DNA of 64,000 bases from Parasedimentitalea psychrophila (lineage in GTDB: Bacteria > Pseudomonadota > Alphaproteobacteria > Rhodobacterales > Rhodobacteraceae): the NCBI RefSeq assembly GCF_030285785.1, contig NZ_CP127247.1:372001-436000 (forward strand). Direction: 5' to 3'. Under the pieces are notes generated by a model that saw only the letters and a list, made by a program, of their open reading frames with translations, was not told where the DNA came from and did no database searches. A program made the position numbers and the translations under genes. This document shows, piece after piece, positions 16,526-26,118 of this stretch. Each line of letters opens with the position of its first letter. Within the stretch, counting starts at the first letter, position 1.

Positions 16526-17224
16526 ATGCAGGAAAACCAGCTTCTACCTAGGCTTGCGTCTTATGTCATAGCCTCTGCCAAATCCAAGGGTGGCAAGGCG
16601 CCATCGGAACGGGAGCTGGCCGATCATTTTGCAGTCAGCCGCGGCCAGGTCCGGGAAGCCCTGGCGATTTTGGAGTCTATGCATATCATTGATCGTCGGG
16701 CCAAATCGGGCATTTACGTCAACCCTGATCAATCTGGCATCGAAACCATGGCGTTTTACGCCCGCGCTGGAATTCCCTTGGAACCCTGGCAGATTTACGA
16801 AGCCGTTGAAGTGCGTAAGATCCATGAGATCAAAGCCGCGGAACTGGCGGCGGAGCGCGCAACCGAGGAAAACTATGACCGGCTGCGCGAAATCCTGGCC
16901 GCATCAGAAGAGCGTATTTCAAACGGCTTGGACTTGGCTCAGCTCGATCACGATTTCCACCTGGAGATCGTTCGCGCTACGCAAAACTCGGTATTCTACT
17001 CGATTTGTACGTCCTTTTATGAGTTGAGTCAGCATCGTTCTTCTTTCTACTTTCAAAAAGACGACAGGAACCAGCAGTCCCACAAAGAGCACCAGCAGAT
17101 TTTCGAAGCCCTTTTGCGCCGGGATGCCTCGCTTGCGCAGGCGCTGATGAATTCACACCTACGGGGCGCTATGAGTTATTGGTCCGAACTCTTGGAAGAC
17201 AAAGACGGGGACGCGTCCCAGTAA
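16526..17224 (+). CDS. GntR family regulator, FadR/FCD subfamily
   Basis: 232 residues. N-terminal winged helix (KAPSERELADHFAVSRGQVREALAILESM) and a C-terminal FCD domain with likely metal and effector residues in LDHDFHLEIVRATQN, SHKEHQQIFEAL and MNSHLRGAM. It lies 3 bases after the dehydratase stop. The likely sites are the three ATCTGGTnnnACCA operators at 14152, 14314 and 23969, so it would control both epimerase promoters and the importer operon. Its effector is probably the sugar acid or an intermediate. Confidence 0.92.
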   Translation: MQENQLLPRLASYVIASAKSKGGKAPSERELADHFAVSRGQVREALAILESMHIIDRRAKSGIYVNPDQSGIETMAFYARAGIPLEPWQIYEAVEVRKIHEIKAAELAAERATEENYDRLREILAASEERISNGLDLAQLDHDFHLEIVRATQNSVFYSICTSFYELSQHRSSFYFQKDDRNQQSHKEHQQIFEALLRRDASLAQALMNSHLRGAMSYWSELLEDKDGDASQ

Positions 17225-17233
17225 GGAGTTGAA

Positions 17234-18220
17234 ATGGTTTTTTCACCGCTGATTTTTTCGACCCATAACTTGCACCCGGATGTCGCCAGCGATCTGCAGG
17301 AAATCGGTGAGCTTCGCATTGCCAGCGCGCCTACTCCGAGTGCTATTTACGGCGAAAGCGCGGGCGCGGAAATCATCATTGTGCGCGCGCCTATTGATCC
17401 CGAAATCCTGCGACGCGAGACTGGCTTGCGGGCCCTTGTGCGCCACGGTGCGGGTCTGGACATGATCCCGGTCGATAGCGCAACGCAGGCTGGTGTGCTG
17501 GTGGCAAACGTGCCTGGTGCCAACTCTGTCACCGTGGCTGAACATGTGATCTTTTCCAGCCTGGCCCTTCTGCGCCAATATCCGCGGGTGAATTCTGACC
17601 TGCGTCAGAACGGCTGGGAGGCAGGCCGTCAACATTCCAATAGCGGCCGTGAAATGAGTGGCCGAACACTTGGCATCCTTGGCATGGGAAACGTCGGCCA
17701 GGCCCTGCACCGGATGGCCCAATTGGGGTTTGGCATGAAGGTGATTTCACACACGCGCACGCCCGCCAAACTACCCACCAACATCCGCGCGGTCTCGTTC
17801 GACGATCTGTTGCGTAACTCGGACATTCTGGCCCTTTGCTGCCCGCTCAACGACCAGACCAGAGGCGTGATTGACCGGCAGGCGATTGACCGCATGAAGA
17901 CAGGGGCCATTTTGGTGAATGTATCCCGTGGCCCGGTGATTGATGAAGATGCGGTCATAGGGGCGCTGCAAGCAGGCAAATTGGCTGGTGCGGCTCTGGA
18001 TGTGTTTTCCGGGCAGCCCTTGCCCCCAGACCACCCCATTTTCTCGCAGCCCAACGTCATTCTGACCCCACATATGGCAGGGATTACTGAGGAAAGCATG
18101 TACCGGATGGGGGCCGGTGTGGTGGCTGAAGTTCGTCGTATTGTCGATGGCATCCTGCCGAAAAACCTGATCAATCCCTCGGCAGTTTCAAACTATCGGT
18201 CTCGTTTCAATCTGGACTAA
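17234..18220 (+). CDS. D-isomer-specific 2-hydroxyacid dehydrogenase
   Basis: 328 residues. NAD site LGILGMGNVGQALHRMA (about 143-159), catalytic arginine in VNVSRGPVIDED and histidine in TPHMAGITEE. The usual catalytic glutamate of DVFxxEP reads DVFSGQPLPPDHP, so glutamine stands in its place; related proteins with this change exist to my recollection, but activity should not be assumed. Last gene of the epimerase operon; it meets the importer operon tail to tail with a 4-base overlap. Confidence 0.88.
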   Translation: MVFSPLIFSTHNLHPDVASDLQEIGELRIASAPTPSAIYGESAGAEIIIVRAPIDPEILRRETGLRALVRHGAGLDMIPVDSATQAGVLVANVPGANSVTVAEHVIFSSLALLRQYPRVNSDLRQNGWEAGRQHSNSGREMSGRTLGILGMGNVGQALHRMAQLGFGMKVISHTRTPAKLPTNIRAVSFDDLLRNSDILALCCPLNDQTRGVIDRQAIDRMKTGAILVNVSRGPVIDEDAVIGALQAGKLAGAALDVFSGQPLPPDHPIFSQPNVILTPHMAGITEESMYRMGAGVVAEVRRIVDGILPKNLINPSAVSNYRSRFNLD

Positions 18221-19287
18221 CTGGCAGCCAGGTTTCGCCCTGTCGCCTGATCAAACAGCAAGACCTTGTCTGCTTTCCAGCCAAACCGAACAGTTTCGTC
18301 CAGGGACACTTTCATTTGAGCTGACACAGTTGCGTGCAGTTTATTCGCCCCAACTTCGATTGTCAGGATCTTGATCACACCATGGTCTTCGATATCAAAG
18401 ACCTTGGCCTCGACCGGCGCGCCGCTTTCGATGACCAGGTTTTCCGGCCGGACACCAAACAGCAGGTCTTTCCCCTCAGTCGCATTTCTGGCTTGCACCG
18501 GTAAGCAAAAACCATTTGCGTCCATGACTGCCGTACTGCCATCCAATGCGCCTTTGACCAGGTTCATCGGCGGCGTGCCAACAGACCGCGCAACAAATGT
18601 GTTGCACGGGTTATTATAGACTTCGGAGGGGGTGCCGACCTGTACCAGCTTGCCTTTGTTCAGCACGCCGATCTTGTCCCCCATCGACATCGCCTCGACC
18701 TGATCATGGGTCACGTACAGAAAGGTTGCCCCAAGGTTATTGTGAAGCTTCTTCAGCTCCACTCGCAGCGTCTCGCGAAGCTTGGCATCAAGCGCCGACA
18801 AAGGCTCATCCATCAAGAAGACCCTTGGCTCACGGACAATGGCGCGGCCGATCGAAACACGCTGCATTTCCCCGCCGGAAAGCCGTTCGACCTTTCGATC
18901 CAGCAGCGCGGTGATCTGCAGGGTTTTCGCCACTTTTTCAACCCGATCAGCAATTTCCGCATCGTTCAATCCACGAATTTTTGAGCGCAGCGGGAACTCA
19001 AGATTTCCGCGCACAGTCAGGCGTGGGTAAAGCGAGTATTGCTGCAAAACCAATGCCACATCGCGTTCTGCCACCGTCCAGTTGGCGACATCTTCGCCAT
19101 CAATCAGAACCTGACCATCGTTCGGCTTTTCCAGACCGGCAAACACCCGGAGAGCTGTGGTTTTACCCGCCCCCGTCTGGCCCAAAAGTACAAAAAATTC
19201 ACCGTCCTCAATCCGAAGATCCAGTGATCGAAGCGCCTTGTTGGCGCCAAAATCCTTCGAAACCCCTCTTAATTCAAGATTGGCCAT
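18217..19287 (-). CDS. ABC importer ATPase (MalK/UgpC type) 2
   Basis: 356 residues. Walker A GQTGAGKTT, Q-loop VLQQYSLYP, signature LSGGEMQRVSIGRAI, Walker B VFLMDEPLSALD, switch His in LYVTHDQVEA. A C-terminal OB-type regulatory domain follows from about residue 240. It is the last gene of a six-gene CUT1 importer operon and forms a heterodimer candidate with the ATPase encoded directly upstream (1-base overlap). Two different ATPases plus a tiny membrane protein recall the glycerol importer GlpVSTPQU of rhizobia. Confidence 0.93.
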   Translation of the reverse strand: MANLELRGVSKDFGANKALRSLDLRIEDGEFFVLLGQTGAGKTTALRVFAGLEKPNDGQVLIDGEDVANWTVAERDVALVLQQYSLYPRLTVRGNLEFPLRSKIRGLNDAEIADRVEKVAKTLQITALLDRKVERLSGGEMQRVSIGRAIVREPRVFLMDEPLSALDAKLRETLRVELKKLHNNLGATFLYVTHDQVEAMSMGDKIGVLNKGKLVQVGTPSEVYNNPCNTFVARSVGTPPMNLVKGALDGSTAVMDANGFCLPVQARNATEGKDLLFGVRPENLVIESGAPVEAKVFDIEDHGVIKILTIEVGANKLHATVSAQMKVSLDETVRFGWKADKVLLFDQATGRNLAAS

Positions 19288-20387
19288 CAGTTTTGCCCCC
19301 TCAGCGCAAGTCCGCTTGAGCGGTCAAAGAAATGTGCCTGCGCTGGATCAATATTCACCCAGACTTGTTGCCCTTCCCCAGACACAAATCCACTTTCGGT
19401 CCGGGCCCGCAGAAAGGTGTCACCCAGCCTGACATCAACGATGTCATGCGACCCAAGGGGCTCAATATTTGTCGTCTCCACCGGAATATAACCGTCCCTA
19501 GCATCGTGCTGCAACGAGACCGCTTCGGGGCGGATGCCCAGCGCTATATCTGCGCCGGTCTCTCTCAGGTGGTTGGTCAAGCCTGCCGGGAAGTGAAAGC
19601 CGGTGTCACCGCGCCCAAGCCGCACCTGGGTTTGCCCGCCCGAGGTTTCAAGCACCACATCCGCGACATTCATCACTGGGCTGCCGACAAACTCGGCCAC
19701 AAATAGATTGGCTGGCTTCAGATAGACCTCATCCGGGGCGCCAATTTGCTGCAACAGGCCGTCATGCATAATGACAATCCGGTCTGCCAGTGACATGGCC
19801 TCAATCTGATCATGGGTCACGTAAACACTGGTCGAGCCGCGCGAAATGTGCAGCCGCTTGATTTCAGACCGCATTTCTTCGCGCAGCTTGGCATCAAGCG
19901 CACCAATCGGTTCGTCCATCAGCAAGGCCTTGGGCCGACGCACCAGTGCACGGCCAATTGCAACCCGCTGCATATCACCGCCCGCCAGCGCCGACGGCCG
20001 CCGATCCAAAAGGGCCGTGATCTGCAGGATTTCAGCGACTTCCTTTACCGCCTTGTCACGTTCGGCGTTGCTCATGCCCACCGCCCTTAACGGAAAGGCG
20101 ATGTTTTCGTAGACGTTCATATGTGGATAGAGCGAGAACGACTGAAAAACAAAAGCGATATCCCGGTCGGCTGCCTTCTTTTCGTGAACCGCAACGCCAT
20201 CAATGAAGATCTCTCCAGAGGTGACAGTTTCCAGGCCGGCAATCGCCCGAAGCGTGGTGGTTTTGCCGCAACCGGACTGCCCCAACATAACGACAAATTC
20301 GCCGTCATTGATGGTCAGGTCCATGTCCTTGATCACCTGCACAGGGCCAAAGAATTTCTGAACGTTTTTCAACTCGATTTGAGCCAT
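19287..20387 (-). CDS. ABC importer ATPase (MalK/UgpC type) 1
   Basis: 366 residues. Walker A GQSGCGKTTT, Q-loop VFQSFSLYP, signature LAGGDMQRVAIGRAL, Walker B ALLMDEPIGALD, His in VYVTHDQIEA, and a C-terminal regulatory domain. Overlaps neighbours on both sides by a single base, so the operon is tightly coupled. Together with the second ATPase it should power uptake of the sugar or polyol bound by the protein at 22.5-23.9 kb. Confidence 0.93.
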   Translation of the reverse strand: MAQIELKNVQKFFGPVQVIKDMDLTINDGEFVVMLGQSGCGKTTTLRAIAGLETVTSGEIFIDGVAVHEKKAADRDIAFVFQSFSLYPHMNVYENIAFPLRAVGMSNAERDKAVKEVAEILQITALLDRRPSALAGGDMQRVAIGRALVRRPKALLMDEPIGALDAKLREEMRSEIKRLHISRGSTSVYVTHDQIEAMSLADRIVIMHDGLLQQIGAPDEVYLKPANLFVAEFVGSPVMNVADVVLETSGGQTQVRLGRGDTGFHFPAGLTNHLRETGADIALGIRPEAVSLQHDARDGYIPVETTNIEPLGSHDIVDVRLGDTFLRARTESGFVSGEGQQVWVNIDPAQAHFFDRSSGLALRGQN

Positions 20388-20599
20388 CAGATGACGTCCT
20401 CTTCGATATCTTCGATGATCTCAGGCTCGGGTGCGATCTTGGAGGTGATCATGAAAGACACCAGCCCCACAATGATCAGCGTCAGCCCATAGCGGTGGAG
20501 AAACTGGATCCAGGGCTGGCAAAGCGCGATGATACCAAAGATCATCAGGCTTTGCGCGGCCGGGGCCAAGAACCTTTGGTTCAACTCTCGAAAGGTCAT
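20387..20599 (-). CDS. Small membrane protein of the CUT1 importer (GlpU-like position)
   Basis: 70 residues with two short hydrophobic segments (SLMIFGIIALCQPWI and LTLIIVGLVSFMIT) and an acidic tail (PEPEIIEDIEEDV). It lies between permease and ATPase genes with overlaps at both ends. Small membrane subunits in this place are known in glycerol-type importers, but I cannot claim homology from sequence alone. Confidence 0.65.
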   Translation of the reverse strand: MTFRELNQRFLAPAAQSLMIFGIIALCQPWIQFLHRYGLTLIIVGLVSFMITSKIAPEPEIIEDIEEDVI

Positions 20600-21555
20600 T
20601 TGCGAATTGCTCCAAAAGACATGCCGCGCAGCAGGTGGTTCCGCAGCAGGAATGTAAAGATGGCGACCGGTAGCAGGAACAGGAAGGTTCCGGCAGCAAT
20701 CACCGTCCAGTCCGGCAGTCCCGAACCAACTTGGCTAGGAATAAATGGCGGCGCTGTCTGCGCCCTCCGGTTGGTCATGATCAACGCAAAGGCATACTCA
20801 TTCCACGCGGTGATAAAGCAAAACACCGCCGTGGCCGCGATGCCGGTCATCGCCTCGGGCAGAACAATTTTGAAGAACGCCTGCATCCGAGTATAGCCAT
20901 CAACAAGCGCCGCTTCCTCATATTCCCGCGGGATCTCGTCTATGAAACCTTTCATCAGCCAGACCGAAAACGACAAGTTGAACGCCGTGTAGAGAATGAT
21001 CAGCCCAACGTGAGTGTCGTGCAAACCGACCAGCCGGTACATCAGGAACATCGGGATCGCCACCACTACAGGTGGCAGCATTCGGGTCGAGAGAATGAAG
21101 AACAGCCAATCATCCTCCCCTTTTACTTTGAACCTTGAGAACCCATAGGCCGTCAGCGTGCCCATAGATACCGCCAGGAACGTCGAGGTGATTGCGATGA
21201 TCAACGAATTGACAAAGCGTTGGCCATAGCCCGAGCGCCGAACCACGCCTTTGTTTGAGCGCACGACCTTTTGGCCGCCGTCAAATACCATCTGCTCCCA
21301 CCAGGGGGCCGCATCATAGATCTCTTGGGACACCGGATCGCGCAGTTGCGACCGTTTGGTAAACAGTTTCACAAAGGGTGAGACTTCGGGCGTAAACAAC
21401 ACTGTTGGCGGGATAGTGGTGGCCAGATTGCGTGGTTTAAAAGCCGTGGACGCAATCCAGTAGATCGGCACCAGCATTATAAACAAGGCGACCATAACAC
21501 CGGCAATTGCCGCGCGGTTAAAGAACACTTCCCGGCGAGTACGAATTCCAGCCAT
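20596..21555 (-). CDS. ABC importer permease (MalG type)
   Basis: 319 residues with six predicted helices. The EAA loop that docks the ATPase is YEEAALVDGYTRMQAFFKIVLPEAM. A periplasmic insertion of about 60 residues follows the first helix. It pairs with the permease encoded upstream (1-base gap) and overlaps the small membrane gene by 4 bases. Confidence 0.93.
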   Translation of the reverse strand: MAGIRTRREVFFNRAAIAGVMVALFIMLVPIYWIASTAFKPRNLATTIPPTVLFTPEVSPFVKLFTKRSQLRDPVSQEIYDAAPWWEQMVFDGGQKVVRSNKGVVRRSGYGQRFVNSLIIAITSTFLAVSMGTLTAYGFSRFKVKGEDDWLFFILSTRMLPPVVVAIPMFLMYRLVGLHDTHVGLIILYTAFNLSFSVWLMKGFIDEIPREYEEAALVDGYTRMQAFFKIVLPEAMTGIAATAVFCFITAWNEYAFALIMTNRRAQTAPPFIPSQVGSGLPDWTVIAAGTFLFLLPVAIFTFLLRNHLLRGMSFGAIRK

Positions 21556-21556
21556 C

Positions 21557-22462
21557 TCAGCGTTCCTTCACTTTATTCAAGTACTTGACGTAGAGATTGG
21601 TAATCGCAACCACCATGATCAGAACGATGTAGGCAAAAGCTGAGGACTGACCCGTCTGCCACTCCAGGAACGCCATTTTGTACAGCCGGATCGCAATCAA
21701 CTCGGTCGTTGGCTGGCTCGACAGGATATAGGCCAGATCAAACGTCTTGAAGGCCTCCATGGTTCGGAAAATGATCGCGATCATCAGGATCGGCGCGACC
21801 AGTGGCAGCGTAATGCGCGTGAAAGTGTAAAAGCTGCCTGCGCGGTCGATTTCAGCGGCCTCATACAGGTGCTTTGGCACCGCCGACAGGCCCGCCAGCG
21901 ACAGCAGCATCACAAAGGGTGACCACATCCAGATGTCCGTCAGGGCAACGGCATAGAGCGCAACATCAGGATCGGCGAGCCATTCGAATTTCCCCAGCCC
22001 CAAGCCGTAATTGATGATGCCAAAAGACGGATCATAGAGAAGTTTCCAGAACAGGCCGACGACGGCCATCGACAACATCATCGGCAGCATCAAAAGCGTG
22101 GTGATCAATCCTTTCAAGGGAATGTCGCGATTAAGCAGCATTGCCATGCCAAAACCGACAATCACCTGTCCGCTGACCGAGATAATCACGTACTTCGCAG
22201 TGATGGTGAAATTGCGCCAGATGAACTCGTCGTTCAGCAGAAACTTGTAATTGTCCAAGCCGACAAATTTCGCGGGGGCGTTGGTCGAGGCTCTGAAATC
22301 CGTGAAGGAATACCCCAACGAATAGAGCAGCGGAAAAATGTTGAACACGATCAGAAAGGTGATCGTCGGAATGATGAACAAATTGCGGATCGCAAGGTCG
22401 CTCATTCCCCTCTTTGCCGCGCGCGAGCCCGGATCAAGCCGAGCGATGACTGATAGTGTCAC
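21557..22462 (-). CDS. ABC importer permease (MalF/UgpA type)
   Basis: 301 residues from GTG 22462, chosen because CTGGAG stands nine bases upstream. A longer ORF runs back into the binding-protein gene and has no such signal. Six helices; EAA loop YEAAEIDRAGSFYTFTRITLPLVAP. Membrane partner of the MalG-type permease. Confidence 0.92.
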   Translation of the reverse strand: MTLSVIARLDPGSRAAKRGMSDLAIRNLFIIPTITFLIVFNIFPLLYSLGYSFTDFRASTNAPAKFVGLDNYKFLLNDEFIWRNFTITAKYVIISVSGQVIVGFGMAMLLNRDIPLKGLITTLLMLPMMLSMAVVGLFWKLLYDPSFGIINYGLGLGKFEWLADPDVALYAVALTDIWMWSPFVMLLSLAGLSAVPKHLYEAAEIDRAGSFYTFTRITLPLVAPILMIAIIFRTMEAFKTFDLAYILSSQPTTELIAIRLYKMAFLEWQTGQSSAFAYIVLIMVVAITNLYVKYLNKVKER

Positions 22463-22500
22463 TTTGTTTAGCTCCAGAACTTTGCTGACGTTTGGTGCAT

Positions 22501-22526
22501 GAAAGGGGCGAATTGCCGCCCCTTTC
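22501..22526. repeat. Intercistronic hairpin after the binding-protein gene
   Basis: A perfect 10-bp stem, GAAAGGGGCG paired with CGCCCCTTTC, with a six-base loop. It stands between the binding-protein stop and the permease start. Such stems protect the 5' transcript from 3' decay and keep binding protein more abundant than permeases. There is no long U-run. Confidence 0.65.
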
Positions 22527-22547
22527 ACTGGTAATTGGAAGTCCGGA

Positions 22548-23858
22548 TTATTCCGTACGACCATATTTTTTGAACGTTGCTTCCCAGTCAGCGGCAAGTG
22601 CGTCCATTGTCTCTTGCGCAGTCCCCTCATTACCAACGATGAACGGATACAGACGCTGGTTGGCAGAGGTCAGCAGCTCGGCGAACTCAGGCACGGCCCA
22701 GAAGTCTTTGACCTTGAACATGGTCTGGTAAAAGGCTTCGTTATACGGCGTAGCGTTGCGGAATTCATCTGACGACAGGGTCTTGGCATGAGCCGTATAT
22801 CCACCCAGTTCGGCCCAGCGCTTCTGAACGTCATCGCTGATGAACCACTCAAGGAACTTCATCGATTCTTCTTGCTTGTCAGAGTAGCTCACCACCGAGA
22901 TGCCCTGGCCGCCGAGTGCCGCAAACTGTGCCCCAGTCGGACCAGCCGGGTTGGCAAAGAAGCCGGTGTTGGCTGCATGCGGGTTGGTTGCTTCGTTCAG
23001 CAAGGCCGGGAAGAAAGCGAAGTAGTTCATCGACATCGCAGTCAGACCTTCAGTGATCGCCTGATTGTTCTCGACAAAGAACGTCTTAGCCCAGCCCGGA
23101 GGGGTATAGCCATAGAGCCGCTTATAGTCTTCCAGCGCCTGAACAGCCGCCGGGGAGTTGATGTAGCCATCGACTTCATAGGTTTCAAAATCGCCTAAAT
23201 CAGCCCCATAAGAGAAGATCGCGTTCTCAACGCCCATGACCATCGCGTCATACGAGTTGTCTGTGTAGATCGCGACGCCGTAGCGATCTTCGTCCGGGCG
23301 ATGGAAAAACTCGGCGATATCGAGCAACTCAGCCCAGGTCGCGGGCGGTGCCAGATCGTAGCCGTATTTTTCGTTGAAGGCCGCCATTTCGGCTGGATCT
23401 TCGAACCAGTCTTTCCGGTAGGACCATCCCACCGCGTCACCTTCAGCAGGCACAGCCCAGTAGGAGCCGGAATTGCCGGGATATTCGGCATAATATTTGA
23501 CGGTTGCAGGCGCCATGACTTCCGCCAGATTGTGCTCCGTAAAGAACCCGGTCAGGTCAACATAATGGCCGCCGGTTGAGGCCGCGCCCAACCACTGACT
23601 GTCACCAACAATCATGTCGTAAGCATCACCGCGCGCGTTGAACTCGGTAAAGGCCTTGGTTTGAAAATCGGACCAGGGTGTCGTTTCAACGATAACTTCT
23701 ACACCCGATACTTCTTCGTATTCATTCACGAGTTCCTGCAGAAAGTTCGCCGGATCCCATTCTGCCCAAAATATCACGAGCTCTTCGGCCGCGAGTGACG
23801 TTGATGACATTGCGCAAATAGCGGCGCCCGCCATCAAGTTTTTGAAATTGGTTTTCAT
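22548..23858 (-). CDS. Extracellular solute-binding protein (CUT1 family)
   Basis: 436 residues with signal peptide MKTNFKNLMAGAAICAMSSTSLAA. Family-1 binding-protein fold, rich in aromatic residues likely to stack on a sugar (FWAEWDP, SYWAVPAEGDAVGWSYRKDWF, GWAKTFF). First gene of the importer operon; its upstream region carries the GntR-type operator shared with the epimerase promoters, so the ligand is probably the sugar processed at 13.2-18.2 kb. Confidence 0.92.
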   Translation of the reverse strand: MKTNFKNLMAGAAICAMSSTSLAAEELVIFWAEWDPANFLQELVNEYEEVSGVEVIVETTPWSDFQTKAFTEFNARGDAYDMIVGDSQWLGAASTGGHYVDLTGFFTEHNLAEVMAPATVKYYAEYPGNSGSYWAVPAEGDAVGWSYRKDWFEDPAEMAAFNEKYGYDLAPPATWAELLDIAEFFHRPDEDRYGVAIYTDNSYDAMVMGVENAIFSYGADLGDFETYEVDGYINSPAAVQALEDYKRLYGYTPPGWAKTFFVENNQAITEGLTAMSMNYFAFFPALLNEATNPHAANTGFFANPAGPTGAQFAALGGQGISVVSYSDKQEESMKFLEWFISDDVQKRWAELGGYTAHAKTLSSDEFRNATPYNEAFYQTMFKVKDFWAVPEFAELLTSANQRLYPFIVGNEGTAQETMDALAADWEATFKKYGRTE

Positions 23859-23968
23859 CGTAGATTTCCTCCCAGATACGAATTCATTTTCCTTTTATTT
23901 CGGGCCAGCATCTTCCCTTTTCCGGTTTCGTTTTCCGTGTCGGCCGTCGAACTTTCTTCTTGCAAAAT

Positions 23969-23979
23969 TGGTATTACCA
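23969..23979. promoter_or_regulatory. GntR/FCD-type operator 3 (TGGTATTACCA)
   Basis: Reverse complement of the core at 14152. The shared 16-mer CATCTGGTAATACCAA reads on the minus strand, towards the importer operon, about 110 bases before the binding-protein start. The rest of 23859-24174 contains A/T-rich promoter-like sequence and no gene I recognise. Confidence 0.7.
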
Positions 23980-24174
23980 GATGAACCAATCTGTCAAGCG
24001 TTTGTTTCCTATTTCCCCTTGCCACTTATCGTATTTCAAGTCATAAAAATCGCAGAATAAGGGTATTTTATGAGTAAATTATACATTCACCGAGAAAGGA
24101 CCGTCCCGCCCCTCCAGGCAGGTCGCGCATCGAAGCCCCCATCTGGCCGGACCAATTTTCAGATGAAAAGGTTT

Positions 24175-24819
24175 TCATCGCACGACGTCATTTTCAGAAA
24201 TCTCCGCAAGCGCGGCCCGGATCATGGCGCGCGCAGCCCAGAGCGTCACAGACTGAACGCCGCCGTTGTTCAAACCCCAGATATCCTTAAGGACGACTGC
24301 ACTTTCGATCCCGAAGGCCAAGGACAGAGCCTGAGCCAGCCGAGTCCTTTGAGCATCCGAAAGCACATCAGCCAGACCAGACAGCGCCCGCATCAACAAA
24401 TCGACCCGATGCCCCCTGCCAAACGAACCATCCTCGCCATCTTGCAGAGCGTCGCCCCCTGCCTCCAGAGACTGGCGCAGCGCTGCCCTGAAGATTGCTT
24501 CGTTGGCCAGAATGCGGGGAAACGAAGATTCGAAAAGCGACGCGATCAATTCTTCCGGATCTGTCTTGCTGGGCTCCCAACTCAGTATCGGACCAAGCGC
24601 CTCAACAACGACGGCCTGGACCATGGCAGATTGCGTCGGAAAATACCGATAGGCGGTCGAACGCGAAACCTCCGCGACTTCAGCCACTTCACTGACGGAA
24701 GGCGAACCGCCCCGTTGCATCATTTGACTGGCCGTCATCACCATCAGGCGGCGCGTTCGCGCACGCGGCCCTTTGGTGACGGCGTCGGGCTCGGTGAGTT
24801 TTTTGCTTGGTACTATCAT
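24175..24819 (-). CDS. TetR family transcriptional regulator
   Basis: 214 residues from ATG 24819. The N-terminal helix-turn-helix reads PSVSEVAEVAEVSRSTAYRYFPTQSAMVQAV; the C-terminal ligand domain is not of a recognised subtype. It is divergent from the Tm-1-like operon, 89 bases apart, and a near-perfect palindrome lies between them. Likely autorepressor and regulator of that operon. Confidence 0.9.
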   Translation of the reverse strand: MIVPSKKLTEPDAVTKGPRARTRRLMVMTASQMMQRGGSPSVSEVAEVAEVSRSTAYRYFPTQSAMVQAVVVEALGPILSWEPSKTDPEELIASLFESSFPRILANEAIFRAALRQSLEAGGDALQDGEDGSFGRGHRVDLLMRALSGLADVLSDAQRTRLAQALSLAFGIESAVVLKDIWGLNNGGVQSVTLWAARAMIRAALAEISENDVVR

Positions 24820-24827
24820 CTCATTAT

Positions 24828-24841
24828 GGTACTCGAGTCCC
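24828..24841. promoter_or_regulatory. Candidate TetR operator
   Basis: GGTACTCGAGTCCC is a palindrome apart from one base pair (core ACTCGAGT at 24831-24838). It lies 9 bases upstream of the regulator start in the divergent intergenic region. Position and symmetry fit a TetR site. Assignment is inferred, not known. Confidence 0.45.
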
Positions 24842-24908
24842 AAAACAAGATCAAGATATTTCACTCACCAAGACTGCCGGAGCCAACTGGACCAAAGGGG
24901 ATCGCGTA

Positions 24909-26111
24909 ATGTCATGCATTTACTTGGTAGGCACAGCGGATACGAAAGGCGACGAACTCGCGTATCTGCGAGCCCTTATCGCTGCTGAATTCCCCGATGT
25001 TCTCTGCCTCCACCTTGGAACCCAAGAGCCGACGATACCGGTTGATGTTTCAAATGTTGAGATCGCCCGCCATCATCGCAATGGTGCTGACGCAGTCCTG
25101 CAGAACCAGGATCGGGGCACAGCCGTTGCGGCCATGGGTGCGGCCTTCGCCGTTTATTGCCGGGATCATTCCAAAGACATAGCAGGGATCATTGGCATCG
25201 GCGGTGGCGGTGGCACCTCGATTGTTACCTCCGGTATGCGTGAACTTCCTTACGGGGTGCCCAAAGTGATGGTCTCGACTCTCGCCTCGGGCGACGTCGC
25301 CCCCTATGTCGATATCTCTGATATCAACATGTTTCCCTCGATCACCGATATTGCAGGCCTAAACCAAATCAGCCGCGCCATTCTGCACAATGCAGCTCAG
25401 GCGTTGATTGGCATGGTCAAATCCCCATACCTGGCTGTAACAAACGCAAAAAAGGCCGTTGGCCTAAGCATGTTTGGCGTCACAACCCCTTCGGTCACCG
25501 GGATAACGGACCGGCTTGCCGACCAGTTCGATTGCCTTGTCTTTCACGCCACAGGCACTGGTGGCCGGGCCATGGAACGGCTGTTGGCCGATGGTCTCTT
25601 GGATGGGCTGCTGGATATCACCACCACCGAAATTGCCGACTTGCTTTTTGGCGGCGTGCTCCCTGCAAATGCGGATCGCCTGGATATTGTCGCAAAAACG
25701 GGGCTGCCCTATGTCGGCTCTGTTGGCGCTCTGGATATGGTGAATTTCTGGGCTCCCGGCTCAGTGCCGGAAAAGTTCAAGGACCGCTGGTTTTACCACC
25801 ACAACCCGAATGTCACCCTGATGCGGACCACCCCTGCAGAATGTGCCGAACTGGGCCATTGGATCGCTGACAAGCTGAATGCTTGCGAAGGACCGGTCCG
25901 GTTTCTGATCCCTGAAAAAGGCATATCGGCGCTCGACATCGAGGGTGGCGACTTTTGGGACCCTGCGGCTGATACCGCGCTGTTTGAGGCCCTGAAGTCC
26001 CGAATTCACCAAACTGAAAACCGAAAACTGATCTTTCTGCCCCACCACATCAATGACCCGGCGTTCTCGGCTGCCGCAGCCAACGCCTTTCTCGAAATCA
26101 ACCAGGATTGA
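24909..26111 (+). CDS. Tm-1-like / UPF0261 family protein
   Basis: 400 residues from ATG 24909 ([14 protein letters not shown]). The family's hallmark start TxDTKGxE and the glycine-rich loop [37 protein letters not shown] are present. UPF0261 matches the N-terminal domain of tomato Tm-1, which binds ATP and blocks tobamovirus replication; its bacterial role is unknown. The next gene corresponds to the second Tm-1 domain, so the bacterial pair is a split version of the plant fusion. Confidence 0.9.
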   Translation: MSCIYLVGTADTKGDELAYLRALIAAEFPDVLCLHLGTQEPTIPVDVSNVEIARHHRNGADAVLQNQDRGTAVAAMGAAFAVYCRDHSKDIAGIIGIGGGGGTSIVTSGMRELPYGVPKVMVSTLASGDVAPYVDISDINMFPSITDIAGLNQISRAILHNAAQALIGMVKSPYLAVTNAKKAVGLSMFGVTTPSVTGITDRLADQFDCLVFHATGTGGRAMERLLADGLLDGLLDITTTEIADLLFGGVLPANADRLDIVAKTGLPYVGSVGALDMVNFWAPGSVPEKFKDRWFYHHNPNVTLMRTTPAECAELGHWIADKLNACEGPVRFLIPEKGISALDIEGGDFWDPAADTALFEALKSRIHQTENRKLIFLPHHINDPAFSAAAANAFLEINQD

Positions 26112-26118
26112 GAACCCC

